NCBI GenBank assembly: GCA_031296325.1
Contig: JARLFY010000090.1
Location: forward strand, 1 to 32,079
Direction of reading: 5' to 3'
DNA from: Acidobacteriaceae bacterium
GTDB lineage: Bacteria; Acidobacteriota; Terriglobia; Terriglobales; Acidobacteriaceae
DNA: 32,079 nucleotides
The notes beneath the pieces are model-generated. The model did not search any database and was not told the origin of the DNA. It was given only the letters and a program-made list of their open reading frames with translations. Shown one piece after another: positions 1-7,222 of this stretch (position 1 is its first letter; every line of letters starts with the position of its first letter). Made by a program: the position numbers and the translations under genes.

Positions 1-15
1 CAACAGCGCTCTTCC

Positions 16-672
16 CTATCGCTCAACCATGACCTCGCGCACGTTGTCCTTGCCCAGGATGAAACGGTGTCCATGAAACGCTTCCAACAGCTTCTCAATC
101 TTGCGGCTTGAGAAGTGATTGCGCAGAGGGAAATTCCCGGCGCGTTGCACTTCGAGTTTGCTGGTATCGGTCATGTGATAGCGGCAGAAGTCTGCCTTTT
201 CGACTCCGGCGGAGGAGGTTCCGGTCGGCGAGTGGAACAGGGCCAGCATCTGCCCGCCCGGAGCCATAATAGCGTGAATGCGCTCCAGCACCGGCTCCAG
301 CAGAGCTTCTGGCAAGTAGTCCGCCGTATCCCAAAACAGCACGATGTCGAACGCCTGTCCCGTGAAGTCGAGGTGGGTGGAGAGGAAGCGCTGCACGTCA
401 AAGTGCTCTTCCTCTCCGTCCTTTTCGGGAACGATCCACTCGGGTTTAGACGCCTCCTCCACCAGATTTGCCAGATAGATACTGTGTCCGAGCGAGGTGA
501 CAAAGTTGATATTGATCGACGAGGTTGTTCCAATGTCCAACACGCGCAGCTCTACTTGACTGTGCAGTCGTTCGAGCAGTTGTCCCCAGCCGCTCGAATG
601 ACGCGCGCTGTGGACGTTCTCCGTCGGCGCGCCTCCCCCGGATTTCTCCTTGCCCCCAAAGATGCTAATCAT
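16..672 (-). CDS. SAM-dependent methyltransferase-like protein
   Basis: The 218-residue protein has the layout of a class I methyltransferase. A hydrophobic strand ending in VLDIG lies at residues 44-48, a second acidic strand region (DIVLFWDTADYLP) near residue 110, and a strand ending APGGQMLALFHSP near 140-150, as in methyltransferase domains after motif III. The motif I glycines are not canonical: DIGTTSSIN replaces the usual GxGxG, so SAM binding or catalysis may be altered or lost. The first 25 residues are Gly/Ser-rich and probably disordered. The start ATG is preceded by GGAG at short spacing. It lies 15 bp downstream of the bactofilin stop codon on the same strand, so the two are probably co-transcribed. 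Substrate is unknown. The fold assignment is fairly safe, the activity is not. Confidence 0.7.
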   Translation of the reverse strand: MISIFGGKEKSGGGAPTENVHSARHSSGWGQLLERLHSQVELRVLDIGTTSSININFVTSLGHSIYLANLVEEASKPEWIVPEKDGEEEHFDVQRFLSTHLDFTGQAFDIVLFWDTADYLPEALLEPVLERIHAIMAPGGQMLALFHSPTGTSSAGVEKADFCRYHMTDTSKLEVQRAGNFPLRNHFSSRKIEKLLEAFHGHRFILGKDNVREVMVER

Positions 673-687
673 CGCTCCGCCCTATCC

Positions 688-1095
688 TCACTTCTGCATC
701 GTGAGCGGTACCGCTCCATTGGATGCAGGCGCGCCCGTGCGATGATCTGCAACCGGCTTGACCGTATGCTCCAATAGCTCGACGCGACCGGCCATACTGG
801 CATTTTCTTCGATCGAAAGACTCAGCGCCATCAGATCACCCTTCACCGCAGCCGAAGCGCGCAGTTCGATCCGCTCCGACGCATGAATATTGCCCTCAAC
901 GATCCCGTGGATGACCACCTCGCGCGCGTTCAGGTCCGCCAGCAGATGCGCATTCGGCCCCACCGTCAACCGACTTTCCAGCAGCGTAATTGTTCCCTCC
1001 ACCACTCCGTCCACAAATAGATCTTCCTTGCCCGTCACATCTCCTACAATCTTGACGGACCTGCCGATAACGGTCGAACCCTCTGCTGATTTCAT
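688..1095 (-). CDS. Bactofilin family cytoskeletal protein
   Basis: A 135-residue protein whose middle (about residues 8-105) is one beta-helical bactofilin domain. It begins with STVIGRSVKIVGDVTGKEDL and continues as short repeating strands such as DGVVEGTI, GPNAHLLADL, GIVEGNIHASERIEL and AAVKGDLMAL, each with the G-x-I/V periodicity of the family. Bactofilins self-assemble without nucleotide into filaments at the inner membrane and are linked to cell shape, stalks or chromosome organisation in other bacteria. The C-terminal 30 residues are low-complexity, as is usual. GAGAG upstream of the ATG is a weak ribosome binding site. The methyltransferase-like gene follows after 15 bp. The domain call is confident. 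The cellular role here is unknown. Confidence 0.9.
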   Translation of the reverse strand: MKSAEGSTVIGRSVKIVGDVTGKEDLFVDGVVEGTITLLESRLTVGPNAHLLADLNAREVVIHGIVEGNIHASERIELRASAAVKGDLMALSLSIEENASMAGRVELLEHTVKPVADHRTGAPASNGAVPLTMQK

Positions 1096-1385
1096 CTGTC
1101 TCTCGCTCTCCCCAAATGCAGTATTTGTTACTCAGTTCCGCATATACACTGCTTGCCGAACTATACCCAGCCCAGAGCGTCAAGGCAAACGACAGATCAA
1201 TCGCCTGCAAAAATGCATTGCAGAAGACTCGCGTTAGAAGCTCGTCGTCCTCGATTCCGATAGCCCTTACCCGCTCGTTTTTCCCTCAGCAGTGACGTTG
1301 TCGTTATCACACGCAGAAAGACTACCCCACTCAACCGAATGGGGTAATCCGCCAAGCAGCATTTGCTTGCGACTTTGAAATAGTC
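1096..1385. other. Intergenic spacer between the small protein gene and bactofilin
   Basis: A 290-bp spacer with minus-strand genes on both sides. It must hold the promoter of the bactofilin/methyltransferase unit near its left side and the end of the small-protein transcript at its right side. On the minus strand a TTGACG (about 1181-1186) is followed by TATAGT, but they are only 12 bp apart, so I do not call a promoter. The terminator-like hairpin at 1323-1346 is listed separately. No convincing ORF is seen. Confidence 0.5.
1323..1346 (-). terminator. Probable terminator of the 67-residue protein gene
   Basis: The arms TACCCCA (1323-1329) and TGGGGTA (1340-1346) form a perfect 7-bp stem with a 10-base loop, 40 bp past the stop codon at 1386. 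Read on the minus strand it is followed by GTCTTTCTG, a modest U-rich stretch. A second small palindrome, AAGCA/TGCTT, sits between it and the stop. Confidence 0.45.
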
Positions 1386-1589
1386 TTACTTTGAAAAAAT
1401 CGTGCTTCCGGGGATGTTCTGATCATTCGCGATGATGCGGTTCTGCGCGCGTTTGGCGCCGCGCATCGCCACATTGTCCATCTTCTGTTGTTCGCTCTTG
1501 AAATCGTTGATCGAATCCTCGCTCGCCTTCTCTATCGCCTGATGGGAAGGCCGTGACGGCAGTTTGCCTGAATTCAGTCCTGTTGACAT
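1386..1589 (-). CDS. Small hypothetical protein, 67 residues
   Basis: I do not recognise this 67-residue protein. It is polar and basic with an acidic stretch in the middle, has no signal peptide, membrane segment, cysteine or obvious motif, and looks largely helical or disordered (for example EKASEDSINDFKSEQQK). The reason to believe it is translated is the ribosome binding site: GGAGGTGA (1593-1600) lies 4 bases before the ATG and is a near-perfect match to the 16S 3' end, stronger than the site of any neighbour. A terminator-like hairpin follows the stop. It stands alone between bactofilin and glmU. Such a strong site suggests high expression, which fits a small nucleoid, stress or regulatory protein, but that is inference. 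Confidence 0.72.
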   Translation of the reverse strand: MSTGLNSGKLPSRPSHQAIEKASEDSINDFKSEQQKMDNVAMRGAKRAQNRIIANDQNIPGSTIFSK

Positions 1590-1592
1590 AAG

Positions 1593-1600
1593 TCACCTCC
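1593..1600 (-). promoter_or_regulatory. Very strong Shine-Dalgarno of the 67-residue protein
   Basis: Minus-strand GGAGGTGA, 4 bases (CTTA overlapping the start context) ahead of ATG. It decides the start and supports expression of an otherwise anonymous ORF. Confidence 0.8.
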
Positions 1601-1745
1601 GTCTGTCAATAAGAGCGTACTCCCCCTCGTCAGGGTTGCCCAGAGTCTACTCACCTTATAAGGATCTCTGCAAGCTCTTTTTTTGATGGTCTTGGCTTCA
1701 CAGATTTCAATAAATCGCGACTTAGGTGCGACGGACAAAAGTTAC

Positions 1746-1878
1746 GGGCTAAACAGGCTACAGAAATACTCGGCTTTGACGTGCAAGCATTCCCTCGGGA
1801 TTGGAAATAGGCCACTTACGGAGTGGACAAAGCCGCGCTCTTTCAAAATAACGAGTTTTTCCGCAGCCTGTTTAGCCC
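1746..1878. repeat. 133-bp MITE-like element or structured RNA with 25-bp inverted ends
   Basis: GGGCTAAACAGGCT at 1746-1759 is exactly complementary to AGCCTGTTTAGCCC at 1865-1878. Extending inward, GAAATACT (1763-1770) matches AGTTTTTC (1854-1861) in 7 of 8 positions, so the ends are inverted repeats of about 25 bp with 3 mismatches. Nested inside are CGGCTTTG (1771-1778) with CAAAGCCG (1828-1835), and the hairpin CCACT-TACGG-AGTGG (1812-1826). As DNA it resembles a miniature inverted-repeat transposable element. As RNA it would fold into a long irregular helix with an internal hairpin. No target-site duplication is evident next to the ends. No known riboswitch signature is recognised. Confidence 0.7.
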
Positions 1879-1932
1879 TGTTCGGACAGATTACCAAGAC
1901 GAGTTGCCGTCAAAAGTGAGAAGATATCGGGA

Positions 1933-3354
1933 ATGGAAACGACAGATTTTGCAGTAGCGATCATGGCCGCCGGCAAAGGCACGCGGCTCAAGAGCAAGCG
2001 CCCCAAGGTGCTGCACGAGGTTGGCGGACGCGCTCTTCTGATGCACGTCATTGCGGCGGCGAAGTCGCTGGTTCCCGCCGAGGCGATCTACTGTATCGTC
2101 GGCCACGAGGCCGAACGCGTGCAGGCCGCAGTCGCTCCGACCGGCGTGAACTTTGTTCTGCAAGAGGTTCAGCGCGGCACGGGCCACGCCCTACAGATCC
2201 TCAAGGCTGCGTTGGAGATCTCCACAGCCGAACTGCCGAAGCATCTTCTGGTTCTCTCCGGCGACGTGCCGCTGATTCGCCCGGAGACTCTCGCCGAACT
2301 CTGCGATCTACATCTGCGCGAGCGCGCCGCTATGACGATTTTGACCGCCGTTCCCGACGATCCGACCGGCTACGGACGCGTTCTGCGCCGCTCCGCCGGT
2401 TCGCCCGAGGTCATGGCCATCGTAGAGCAAAAGTCGCTCAAGCCGGACCAACTCGCCGCGCCGGAGATCAACTCCGGAATCTACTGCTTCGAGACGGCGG
2501 CTCTGTTCAGCAAGCTCGATCTGCTCTCCACCGATAACCCGCACGGCGAGTTCTATCTGACCGACGTTGCCGCAATGCTGGTCGCCGACAAGCGCCGCGT
2601 CGTAGCACACCAGGCCGCCAGCGTGGACGAGGTTCTCGGAGCCAACACCATCGCCGAGATGATGCATCTGGATCAATCCATGCGCTCCGCCACAGCGCGT
2701 CGTCTGATGGCGCAGGGAGTAACCATCTTCCGCCCCGACACCTGCGTCATCGACGCTGAGGTCGAGGTCGCTCCAGACACCGTTATTGAGCCGTTCGTCC
2801 AACTCCTCGGAGCGACGAAGATTGGCGCAGAATGCCTCATCCGCTCCTACTCGGTGGTGCAGCATTCGACCATCGGCGAGGGAGTGACCATCCGCAACGG
2901 TTGTATTCTGGATCACGCCGAGGTCGGCAACGGAGCGATCATCGGGCCTTATGCGCATCTGCGTCCAGAGAGCCGGATCGGCGAACAGGCCCATGTAGGA
3001 AACTTCTGCGAGACCAAGAAGACCACTCTCGGTCGCGGTTCCAAGGCCAACCACCTCACCTATCTCGGCGACGCGATCATCGGCGAGGGAGTCAACGTCG
3101 GAGCTGGAGTCATCACCTGCAACTACGATGGAGTCCACAAGCACACCACCACCATCGGCGACCGAGTCTTCGTCGGCTCAGACACCACGCTGGTCGCTCC
3201 CATCAGCCTTGGCGACGACGCATATGTTGGAGCAGGATCGTGCCTGACCAAGCCGGTTCCAGCCGGAGCGCTGGCCCTCACTCGCCCGCCTCAGGTCACC
3301 AAAGAGGGATGGACTGCGACGCGACGAGCCGAGCTAGCCGCCCGAAAAAAATAA
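1933..3354 (+). CDS. glmU: Bifunctional UDP-GlcNAc pyrophosphorylase / GlcN-1-P acetyltransferase
   Basis: GlmU makes UDP-N-acetylglucosamine, the precursor for peptidoglycan and LPS, by acetylating glucosamine-1-phosphate and then adding UMP. The 473 residues match the usual length. The N-terminal uridyltransferase half (about 1-240) opens with the nucleotide-binding signature MAAGKGTRLKSKRPK (residues 11-25), followed by LSGDVPLI, the metal-site region, and DDPTGYGRVLR. A linker leads to the left-handed beta-helix acetyltransferase half (about 260-460) with hexapeptide repeats (IGEGVTIRNGCILD, VGNGAIIGPYAHLRP), the HVGNFCETKK segment, NHLTYLGDA and ITCNYDGVHKHTT typical of the active site. 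It is a single gene with a long upstream spacer. Nothing is missing and the call is secure. Confidence 0.97.
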   Translation: METTDFAVAIMAAGKGTRLKSKRPKVLHEVGGRALLMHVIAAAKSLVPAEAIYCIVGHEAERVQAAVAPTGVNFVLQEVQRGTGHALQILKAALEISTAELPKHLLVLSGDVPLIRPETLAELCDLHLRERAAMTILTAVPDDPTGYGRVLRRSAGSPEVMAIVEQKSLKPDQLAAPEINSGIYCFETAALFSKLDLLSTDNPHGEFYLTDVAAMLVADKRRVVAHQAASVDEVLGANTIAEMMHLDQSMRSATARRLMAQGVTIFRPDTCVIDAEVEVAPDTVIEPFVQLLGATKIGAECLIRSYSVVQHSTIGEGVTIRNGCILDHAEVGNGAIIGPYAHLRPESRIGEQAHVGNFCETKKTTLGRGSKANHLTYLGDAIIGEGVNVGAGVITCNYDGVHKHTTTIGDRVFVGSDTTLVAPISLGDDAYVGAGSCLTKPVPAGALALTRPPQVTKEGWTATRRAELAARKK

Positions 3355-3527
3355 TTAATCCGCAGTCCCGAGCCTAAAGTTCCGCCGACCTCTGCCGATA
3401 GACAGAAAAGTCCCACTGCGGCTCGTCAGGATCGTGCAATGGCAGTATCGCTGGTAGCCGATTGGGCTATGGAGATATTCTGGCAAAAGCACCCTGAACC
3501 TCCACAGTGGCGGAAGGCCTTGGCCCT

Positions 3528-4688
3528 ATGCAGGTTCAAACCAGTACGGTGCAGCAGGAGTTGCTGCCAGCGCAGTTCGCAAGTATGCAACGGCAGGAGA
3601 TGCCCGGACATCAGGAGCACATTCTGGTGGTCGACGACGAGGCATCCGTGCGCGGTTTGCTGATGGAGTTGCTGGCCGGCGCTGGATACGACGTTACCGC
3701 CGCCTGCAACGCGGAACAGGCTCTGCTCCAGCTACAGGAAGACCCTGAATGCAGTCTGGTTCTCGCCGATCTTCTGATGCCGGGAACCGATGGCTTCACT
3801 CTGCTCGATCTCATCAGCCGCAATCACGCCAGCGTTCCTGTCGTCATCTTCACCGCGATGCACGACATTCATGTCGCCACCAGCACCTTCCGACGCGGAG
3901 CCGTTGATCTGTTGTTGAAGCCCTTCAATCGCGCCCAGTTGCTTGATGTCGTCTCTCGCGCTCTGGAACACAGCAACCAGCTCAAGCAGAACGACGTGTA
4001 TCGCAAGAATCTGGAGCAGATTGTCTCCGCCCGCACCAGTCGTCTGCGCTCCACCATGAACGAGTTGCAAAAGAGCTACGACATTACGCTGGAGACCATG
4101 GGCTATGCCCTCGACTTGCGCGATGCAGAGACGCAGGAGCATGCGCGACGCGTCACGGCATACACCATCGCTCTGGCGCGCGAACTCGGCATCGATAAAG
4201 ACAGGCTGCACGTCATCGCCTGCGGAGCCTTTCTGCACGATGTCGGCAAGATCGCCACTCCCGATGCCATTCTCCTCAAGCCGGGGAAGCTCACTGCGGA
4301 AGAGACCGAGATCATGCGCCAGCACAGCACGCGCGGATACGAGATGGTACACAAGATTCCCTTCCTGCGTGACGCCTCCGAACTGATCTACGCGCACCAC
4401 GAAAACTTCGACGGCTCCGGTTATCCGCGCGGTCTGCGCGGAGAGGAAATTCCGCTGGGAGCGCGCCTCTTCGCCATAGCGGATACGCTCGACGCCATGA
4501 CCTCCGACCGTCCTTACCGCAAATCCCTCAGCTTCGCAGAGGCTCGTGCAGAGATTGGGCGATGCAGCGGAACCCAGTTCGACCCGCAGATCGTCAAAGT
4601 CTTTCTCGCCATGCCAGACGGTCTCTGGGCCGACCTGCAACGCGAGGCGGATCAGGCTCCCATTGGAACCTTCGGCGTAAAAATCTAA
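3528..4688 (+). CDS. Response regulator with HD-GYP domain (c-di-GMP phosphodiesterase)
   Basis: A two-domain signalling protein. The receiver domain (about residues 30-150, counting from ATG 3528) has the acidic pair DD at 36-37, phospho-acceptor Asp81 in LADLLMPG, Thr109 and Lys131 in LLKPF. A coiled region (HSNQLKQ ... NELQKSY) links it to an HD-GYP domain (about 185-370) with His205 in EHARRV, HD at 237-238 in FLHDVGK, the HH pair in AHHENFDG, and GYP at 298-300. HD-GYP proteins with these residues hydrolyse cyclic di-GMP. No histidine kinase is adjacent, so the partner is unknown. An in-frame GTG lies at 3507, but ATG 3528 has GGAAGG about 10 bases upstream and is preferred. Output probably affects motility, biofilm or exopolysaccharide. 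Confidence 0.92.
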   Translation: MQVQTSTVQQELLPAQFASMQRQEMPGHQEHILVVDDEASVRGLLMELLAGAGYDVTAACNAEQALLQLQEDPECSLVLADLLMPGTDGFTLLDLISRNHASVPVVIFTAMHDIHVATSTFRRGAVDLLLKPFNRAQLLDVVSRALEHSNQLKQNDVYRKNLEQIVSARTSRLRSTMNELQKSYDITLETMGYALDLRDAETQEHARRVTAYTIALARELGIDKDRLHVIACGAFLHDVGKIATPDAILLKPGKLTAEETEIMRQHSTRGYEMVHKIPFLRDASELIYAHHENFDGSGYPRGLRGEEIPLGARLFAIADTLDAMTSDRPYRKSLSFAEARAEIGRCSGTQFDPQIVKVFLAMPDGLWADLQREADQAPIGTFGVKI

Positions 4689-5107
4689 CATTTTCCGTCC
4701 TGATGCAATCAACCCAAGAGCGACAGCGATGACAGTCCAGAGTTGACCTGCCTCCACCGTCGGCGGTATAAGTTGGTTATCTGGTGTTCGGGAAGACGGT
4801 GCGAGTCCGTCGCTACCCCGTAACTGTAAGCGCTGAGAATCTGACACATAGGGTCACTGGGGCGAGAGTTCTGGGAAGGCCGCTCAGGTTCGACGAGGCG
4901 CAAGTCAGGAGACCGGCCAGAGGATCATGGGCTTGATTCAACTTCGCTGGGAGAGTTGAAGAGCAAACACTGCGCCGTGTTTAGCCGGAGCAGCAATGGC
5001 TGCCTATATATACTTCCCGCTCGGCGTTCGTTGGTCTGCCACCGCGACCGTCAGGAGCGATCCATGCAACATCGACAACGGACATCCGCAGCGGAAGAGG
5101 TACGCCG
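4689..5107. other. cbiA: Leader region of the cobalamin operon
   Basis: A 419-bp gap containing the B12 riboswitch (about 4768-4925). Two perfect small hairpins follow: TTCAACT (4937-4943) with AGTTGAA (4954-4960), and AAACAC (4965-4970) with GTGTTT (4977-4982). Neither is followed by a U-run, so they do not look like classic terminators. The remaining 125 bases before cbiA have no obvious terminator. An open frame starting at 4996 (MAAYIYFPLG...) overlaps cbiA out of frame and is not called. Confidence 0.7.
4768..4925 (+). promoter_or_regulatory. Cobalamin (adenosylcobalamin) riboswitch
   Basis: The conserved core is easy to see: GGGAAGACGGTGCGAGTCCG (4790-4809), then CGCTACCCCGTAACTGTAAG (4811-4830), and the 3' B12 box GCAAGTCAGGAGACCGGCC (4900-4918). 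The order and spacing are those of the class I cobalamin riboswitch. It lies upstream of cbiA, an adenosyltransferase gene and cbiP, exactly the genes expected to be shut down when coenzyme B12 is plentiful. The outer boundaries are approximate. The expression platform is unclear: hairpins follow without U-tracts, and the start of cbiA is 180 bases away. Confidence 0.95.
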
Positions 5108-6589
5108 ATGAAGGGACTGCTCATCGCAGGCTCATCAAGCGGCGTGGGAAAGACCACCGTCACGATGGCGTTGCTGGCCGCCATGCGAAGGCGCGGGTTC
5201 GTCGTGCATCCCTTCAAGGGCGGGCCAGACTTCCTCGACACGGGCCACCACTCACGCATCGCTGGCCGCGTGGCGCGCAACCTGGACACATGGATGCTCT
5301 CAGCGGACGCCAACCGCGAGGTTCTGCTACAGGCATCGCAGGGCGCGGACGCCGCACTCGTAGAGGGCATGATGGGCCTCTTCGATGGCAAGGACGGAGC
5401 CAGCGAGATCGGCAGCAGCGCGGAGATCGCCAAGCTGTTGCGATTGCCTGTTGTGCTGGTACTCGACGCCGGCAAAAGTGCGCGCAGCGTGGCCGCAGTC
5501 GTCCTCGGCTTCGAGAGCTTCGACCCGGAGCTGCCGCTGGCCGGAGTCATTCTGAACCGAGTCGCCGGAGATCGCCACTTCAAGATGCTGGAGACGGCGA
5601 TCCGCGCCCGTTGCCACACGCCGATTCTCGGCTGGCTGCCGAGCGCCTCGGAAATCGCCATCGCCGAGCGCCACCTCGGACTACATACTGCGGAAGAGTC
5701 GGACGATAAAGATTTAGAAGCGCAGATCGACCAACTGGCCGCGCTCGCCGAGGCGCATCTCGACCTCGACACACTGCTCGCGCTCGAATGCGGGCTTGAT
5801 TTGCATACGGTCGCACCCCAGCCGCACATCGATACAGCAACATCCGTTCGCATCGGGGTAGCGCGAGATCGCGCCTTCAGCTTCTACTACGAAGACAACC
5901 TCGACCTGCTACGCGCACACGGCGCGGAGATCGTACCCTTCAGCCCGCTCGACGACGCTTCCCTTCCCCTTGATCTCGACGCGCTGTACCTGGGCGGAGG
6001 ATACCCCGAACTCTACGCGCAGCAGTTGAGCGATAATCGCACGATGCTTGCGTCGATCCGCGCCTTTGCCGCCACAGGTCGCCCCGTCTACGCTGAGTGC
6101 GGCGGCATGGTCTACCTCTCTCGCCAACTCGCAACTGCTGATGGCGCGGCTCATGCCATGGCCAGCGTTCTTCCCTTCGCCGTGGAGATGACCGCAGGCC
6201 TTGTTCAGTTTGGCTACGCCACCGTCGAACTGACCGCGGACTGCCTGCTCGGAAGACGCGGCTCCGTGCTGCGCGGACACAGCTTTCACACCTCGCGCAT
6301 CGTCGGCGCTCCTGCACTGGCGACGAGCTACCGAGTCCACTATTCGCTCTCGGATCAGCAGGAAGATGAGGGCTTTTGCATTGGAAATCTTCTGGCCAGC
6401 TACATTCATCTTCAGTTCCGCGCTGCACCGCAGATTGCGCAGAGCTTCGTCGATGCTGCGCGTAGAGGCGCATCTATATCCTACGACGATCTGGGCATAC
6501 AGCACGCTCGTCCGCAACTCATCAAGACGCTACGCATCACAATGAAAGAGACTATCGCTCCGGCGATAGCAACAGGAGAAACATTATGA
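5108..6589 (+). CDS. cbiA: Cobyrinate a,c-diamide synthase
   Basis: This enzyme amidates the a and c side chains of cobyrinate using glutamine (or ammonia) and ATP, an early corrin-decorating step in B12 synthesis. The 493 residues show an N-terminal dethiobiotin-synthetase-like ATPase domain with the P-loop GSSSGVGKTT (residues 8-17) and FKGGPDFLDTGHH, then a C-terminal type 1 glutamine amidotransferase domain with LGGGYPELYA, the nucleophile Cys in AECGGMVYL, and the catalytic-region histidine in HSFHTSRI. AAGAGG precedes the ATG. It is the first gene after the cobalamin riboswitch and its stop overlaps the next start as ATGA, so translation is coupled. The aerobic homologue cobB is the alternative name. 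Cobalt insertion and ring genes are not in this window, so the route cannot be decided. Confidence 0.96.
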   Translation: MKGLLIAGSSSGVGKTTVTMALLAAMRRRGFVVHPFKGGPDFLDTGHHSRIAGRVARNLDTWMLSADANREVLLQASQGADAALVEGMMGLFDGKDGASEIGSSAEIAKLLRLPVVLVLDAGKSARSVAAVVLGFESFDPELPLAGVILNRVAGDRHFKMLETAIRARCHTPILGWLPSASEIAIAERHLGLHTAEESDDKDLEAQIDQLAALAEAHLDLDTLLALECGLDLHTVAPQPHIDTATSVRIGVARDRAFSFYYEDNLDLLRAHGAEIVPFSPLDDASLPLDLDALYLGGGYPELYAQQLSDNRTMLASIRAFAATGRPVYAECGGMVYLSRQLATADGAAHAMASVLPFAVEMTAGLVQFGYATVELTADCLLGRRGSVLRGHSFHTSRIVGAPALATSYRVHYSLSDQQEDEGFCIGNLLASYIHLQFRAAPQIAQSFVDAARRGASISYDDLGIQHARPQLIKTLRITMKETIAPAIATGETL

Positions 6590-7161
6590 GCATTGCAACC
6601 AAAGGCGGAGACAGCGGCCAGACCAGTCTGGTCGGCGGCATACGCACCTCAAAGGCGGATCTATGCGTCGAGGCCTACGGCACCATCGACGAGTTGAACT
6701 CCTCGCTCGGCTTTGCGCGCAGCATCTGCCAGGACAAGCAGATCGCCGCATGGACAGAGGAGATTCAACGCACCCTCTTCCGCGTCGGATCGGCTCTTGC
6801 TACGCCGCCAGAGAGTCGCAAACCCGCTTCCGTTCTGGCCACCGAAGACATCGACAAGCTGACCGACCTAGTACACAAACTGGAAGCGACCGAGGGCGTT
6901 CTCTCCGACTGGTCGCTGCCCGGAGCCTACACCGAGTCCGCAGCCTACGAGGTCGCACGAACCGTATGCCGCCGCGCAGAGCGCGCCACCGTGCGCTTCG
7001 CCGAGGCAGGAGGCACCTTGCAGGAGACCATTCTGCCCTATCTCAACCGCCTCTCCGACGTCATCTGGCTCTTCGGTCGCATCCTCGAGATCAACGCTGG
7101 CGTCGAGTCGCGTCTCCGTCCAGATTCAAAGACAGAAAACAGGTGGTCCAAAGCTTGGTAG
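6586..7161 (+). CDS. Cob(I)alamin adenosyltransferase, PduO type
   Basis: A 191-residue ATP:corrinoid adenosyltransferase of the PduO/MMAB family, which attaches the 5'-deoxyadenosyl group to cob(I)alamin to make coenzyme B12. Family signatures are all present: TKGGDSGQTSLVGG near the N-terminus for ATP binding, AYGTIDELNSSLGFAR, the arginine-rich helix RTVCRRAERATV, and LNRLSDVIWLFGR near residue 160, the segment that contacts the corrin. The start overlaps the stop of cbiA by 4 bases. Placing this non-CobA-type enzyme between cbiA and cbiP in a riboswitch unit suggests it serves de novo synthesis as well as salvage, since adenosylation precedes the CbiP step. Confidence 0.95.
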   Translation: MSIATKGGDSGQTSLVGGIRTSKADLCVEAYGTIDELNSSLGFARSICQDKQIAAWTEEIQRTLFRVGSALATPPESRKPASVLATEDIDKLTDLVHKLEATEGVLSDWSLPGAYTESAAYEVARTVCRRAERATVRFAEAGGTLQETILPYLNRLSDVIWLFGRILEINAGVESRLRPDSKTENRWSKAW

Positions 7162-7222
7162 TCATATCGCTGTGTAAAGAGCAAACAATGCACGCAACAG
7201 CATCTCGCAAAGGAGACGCTCT

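Larger units (their letters stand above)
1590..1932. other. Intergenic region upstream of glmU
   Basis: A 343-bp divergent spacer: promoter of the 67-residue protein to the left, of glmU to the right. It looks more AT-rich than the flanking genes. Its centre is filled by an inverted-repeat element (1746-1878). The plus-strand reading frame 1683-1919 runs through that element, has no ribosome binding site and resembles no protein I know, so I treat it as non-coding. GlmU itself has only a weak site (GAGAAG 11 bases before the ATG). Confidence 0.6.

Noticed and set aside
1683-1919. 78-residue plus-strand open frame upstream of glmU
   Set aside because: It lies across the inverted-repeat element, has no ribosome binding site and no recognisable protein features. 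The frame is a by-product of the repeat.
2308-3144. Long antisense frame in glmU
   Set aside because: Opposite to a well-conserved gene. GC-rich third positions produce open antisense frames.
3732-4847. 371-residue antisense frame opposite the HD-GYP regulator
   Set aside because: Antisense to a gene with all catalytic motifs, and it runs into the cobalamin riboswitch. No motif recognised.
4937-4982. Two hairpins after the riboswitch as intrinsic terminators
   Set aside because: Stems of 7 and 6 bp with no following U-run. They may be part of the expression platform but are not called terminators.
4996-5709. 237-residue frame overlapping the start of cbiA
   Set aside because: Runs out of frame through the conserved CbiA P-loop region, is rich in Arg/Gly/Ala from shifted codons, and has no family features.
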